Source: Exiguobacterium sp. s124 (GTDB taxonomy: Bacteria > Bacillota > Bacilli > Exiguobacteriales > Exiguobacteriaceae). Taken from it: 64,000 bases of DNA. A model generated the notes under the pieces. That model made no database searches and was not told the DNA's origin. It was given only the letters and a program-made list of their open reading frames with translations. This document shows, piece by piece, positions 63,141 through 64,000 of this stretch; the stretch's first letter is position 1; each line of letters starts with the position of its first letter. The DNA is taken from assembly GCF_018617485.1 (NCBI RefSeq), contig NZ_JACSKH010000001.1, positions 744,001-808,000 on the forward strand, read 5' to 3'. Made by a program: the position numbers and the translations under genes.

Positions 63141-64000
63141 ATGAATTGGAGACAGGAAGTCGACAATCGTAAAGATGCATTTTTAGAGGATTTAAAAGGA
63201 TTATTACAAATCCCTAGCGTGCTCGATGAATCAAATGCCGCACCAAACATGCCGTTCGGGCCAGAGGTCCGAAAAGCGCTCGACTACATGTTTGAACTTG
63301 GCGAGCGAGATGGCTTTAAAACGAAAGACGTCGGTGGATATGCAGGACACCTCGAATATGGGGATGGTGAGGAAATCGTCGGGATCTTATGTCACCTGGA
63401 CGTCGTTCCTGCAGGCGAAGGGTGGACGTATGGTGCGTTCAATCCGACGATTACGACAGACGGAAAAATCGTCGCTCGCGGAAGCAATGATGATAAAGGA
63501 CCATCGATGGCTGCTTACTATGGTTTACGCATCGTCAAAGAACTCGGGTTACCGCTCTCGAAACGTGTCCGCCTGATTGCGGGTTGCGACGAAGAGAGCG
63601 AATGGCGCTGTGTCCGCGAATACTTTAAACAAGAACAGATGCCGACATATGGCTTCGCACCTGACGCTGACTTCCCAATCATTAACGCGGAGAAAGGGCT
63701 ATATGACGGCGTGTTGACGCAACTACCGATTCAACGTGCGCCAGAGTCTGCTTATCATCTCCTCTCATTCACGAGCGGGGAGCGTCCGAACATGGTGCCT
63801 GACTTTGCGAAAGCCGAACTGAAGACAGACGAAGTGCTTGAAGAGAAGTTTGAGGCATATCTAGCAAAGTATGAAGCGGACGGGACGTGTGTATATGACC
63901 GCGGAACGTATACGTTTACCATGAAAGGGAAAGCGGCGCACGCGATGGAACCGGACAACGGGATCAATGCGGCCTATGTCCTCGCTGGATTCTTGTTGCA
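63141..64000 (+). CDS. pepV: Dipeptidase PepV (M20), truncated by the window edge
   Basis: The first 286 codons of an M20-family dipeptidase; the rest lies beyond the window. Metal-site segments are visible: C-H-L-D-V-V-P (about residue 87), G-S-N-D-D-K-G (about 118) and D-E-E-S (about 154). The family member, usually about 465 residues, cleaves a broad range of dipeptides in the cytosol. AAAGGGGA precedes the ATG. It follows ytzE in the divergent direction, as in Bacillus. Confidence 0.92.
   Translation, partial: MNWRQEVDNRKDAFLEDLKGLLQIPSVLDESNAAPNMPFGPEVRKALDYMFELGERDGFKTKDVGGYAGHLEYGDGEEIVGILCHLDVVPAGEGWTYGAFNPTITTDGKIVARGSNDDKGPSMAAYYGLRIVKELGLPLSKRVRLIAGCDEESEWRCVREYFKQEQMPTYGFAPDADFPIINAEKGLYDGVLTQLPIQRAPESAYHLLSFTSGERPNMVPDFAKAELKTDEVLEEKFEAYLAKYEADGTCVYDRGTYTFTMKGKAAHAMEPDNGINAAYVLAGFLL

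Noticed and set aside
1-64000. tRNA or rRNA genes
   Set aside because: No cloverleaf with a T-arm GGTTCGA pattern or rRNA-like conserved stretch was found by reading; a tRNAscan run would settle it.

Overview
The window reads as chromosomal DNA of a low-to-mid GC, non-spore-type member of the Bacillales, most likely Exiguobacterium or a close relative. This is inferred from protein likeness and gene order: blocks match the B. subtilis yut/yum/yui, yug, ytk/ytm/pckA/metK, ytq/ytt/leuS and ytfP/ytgP/ytzE/pepV neighbourhoods, but their mutual arrangement differs. No rRNA, tRNA, prophage or CRISPR array was seen. About 60 protein genes are supported; pepV runs off the right edge.

Layout. 1-8 kb: yutE-yutF, Nfu-type YutI, YuzD, two tandem HemAT-like globin chemoreceptors, a secreted subtilisin, YutJ and YuzB. 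8-11.4 kb: a NupC nucleoside transporter, then a TnpB-only IS200/IS605-family element that has split an already frameshifted nucleotidyltransferase gene. 11.4-16.7 kb: riboflavin transporter RibU under an FMN riboswitch, YutM, an NAD-dependent epimerase-like protein, ferredoxin-NADP reductase, type II NADH dehydrogenase and YuiB. 16.8-24.3 kb: a glucose PTS locus, with antiterminator GlcT, its RNA target, two PtsG paralogues (only the second carries IIA), an aldo/keto reductase and ptsI. 24.5-31 kb: leucyl aminopeptidase, DUF429, a YtvI-like transporter, a double-MazG protein and a large SH3b amidase. 31-35 kb: a class I ribonucleotide reductase operon with a flavodoxin gene inside and two NrdR-like boxes upstream. 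35.5-44 kb: the yug-like block (DUF1871, Nfu_N, glycosyltransferase, AlaR, AlaT, a lone SidA/IucD-type monooxygenase, YugI, Gfo/Idh oxidoreductase, alcohol dehydrogenase, Pgi). 44-50 kb: YtkD, a hydrolase, PckA, MetK under a SAM-I riboswitch, a YtxH protein with a SigB-type promoter, and a GNAT protein. 50.1-50.54 kb: a short element without a nuclease gene that carries a HEARO/IscB omega-RNA-like structured RNA. 50.6-64 kb: a hydrolase, YtqB/YtqA, an MFS transporter, LeuS under a T-box, an orphan membrane-anchored acidic protein, a PRA-PH-like protein, YtfP, YtgP (MurJ-like), RsuA, YtzE and PepV.

The best lead is the pair of RNA-guided-nuclease-type mobile elements. One (9682..11106) has an intact TnpB, a predicted omega RNA ending at the insertion junction and a TTTAA flank. 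The other (50129..50538) has lost or never had its nuclease but keeps a HEARO-like RNA. Their right ends share the same hairpin arm and the same terminal TTCAC, which suggests one Y1 transposase, not in this window, moves both. Regulation is unusually legible elsewhere: FMN, SAM-I and T-box leaders, a GlcT antitermination site, cre-like sites at carbon genes, NrdR-like boxes at the RNR operon, and two SigB-type promoters (YtxH gene and ptsI).
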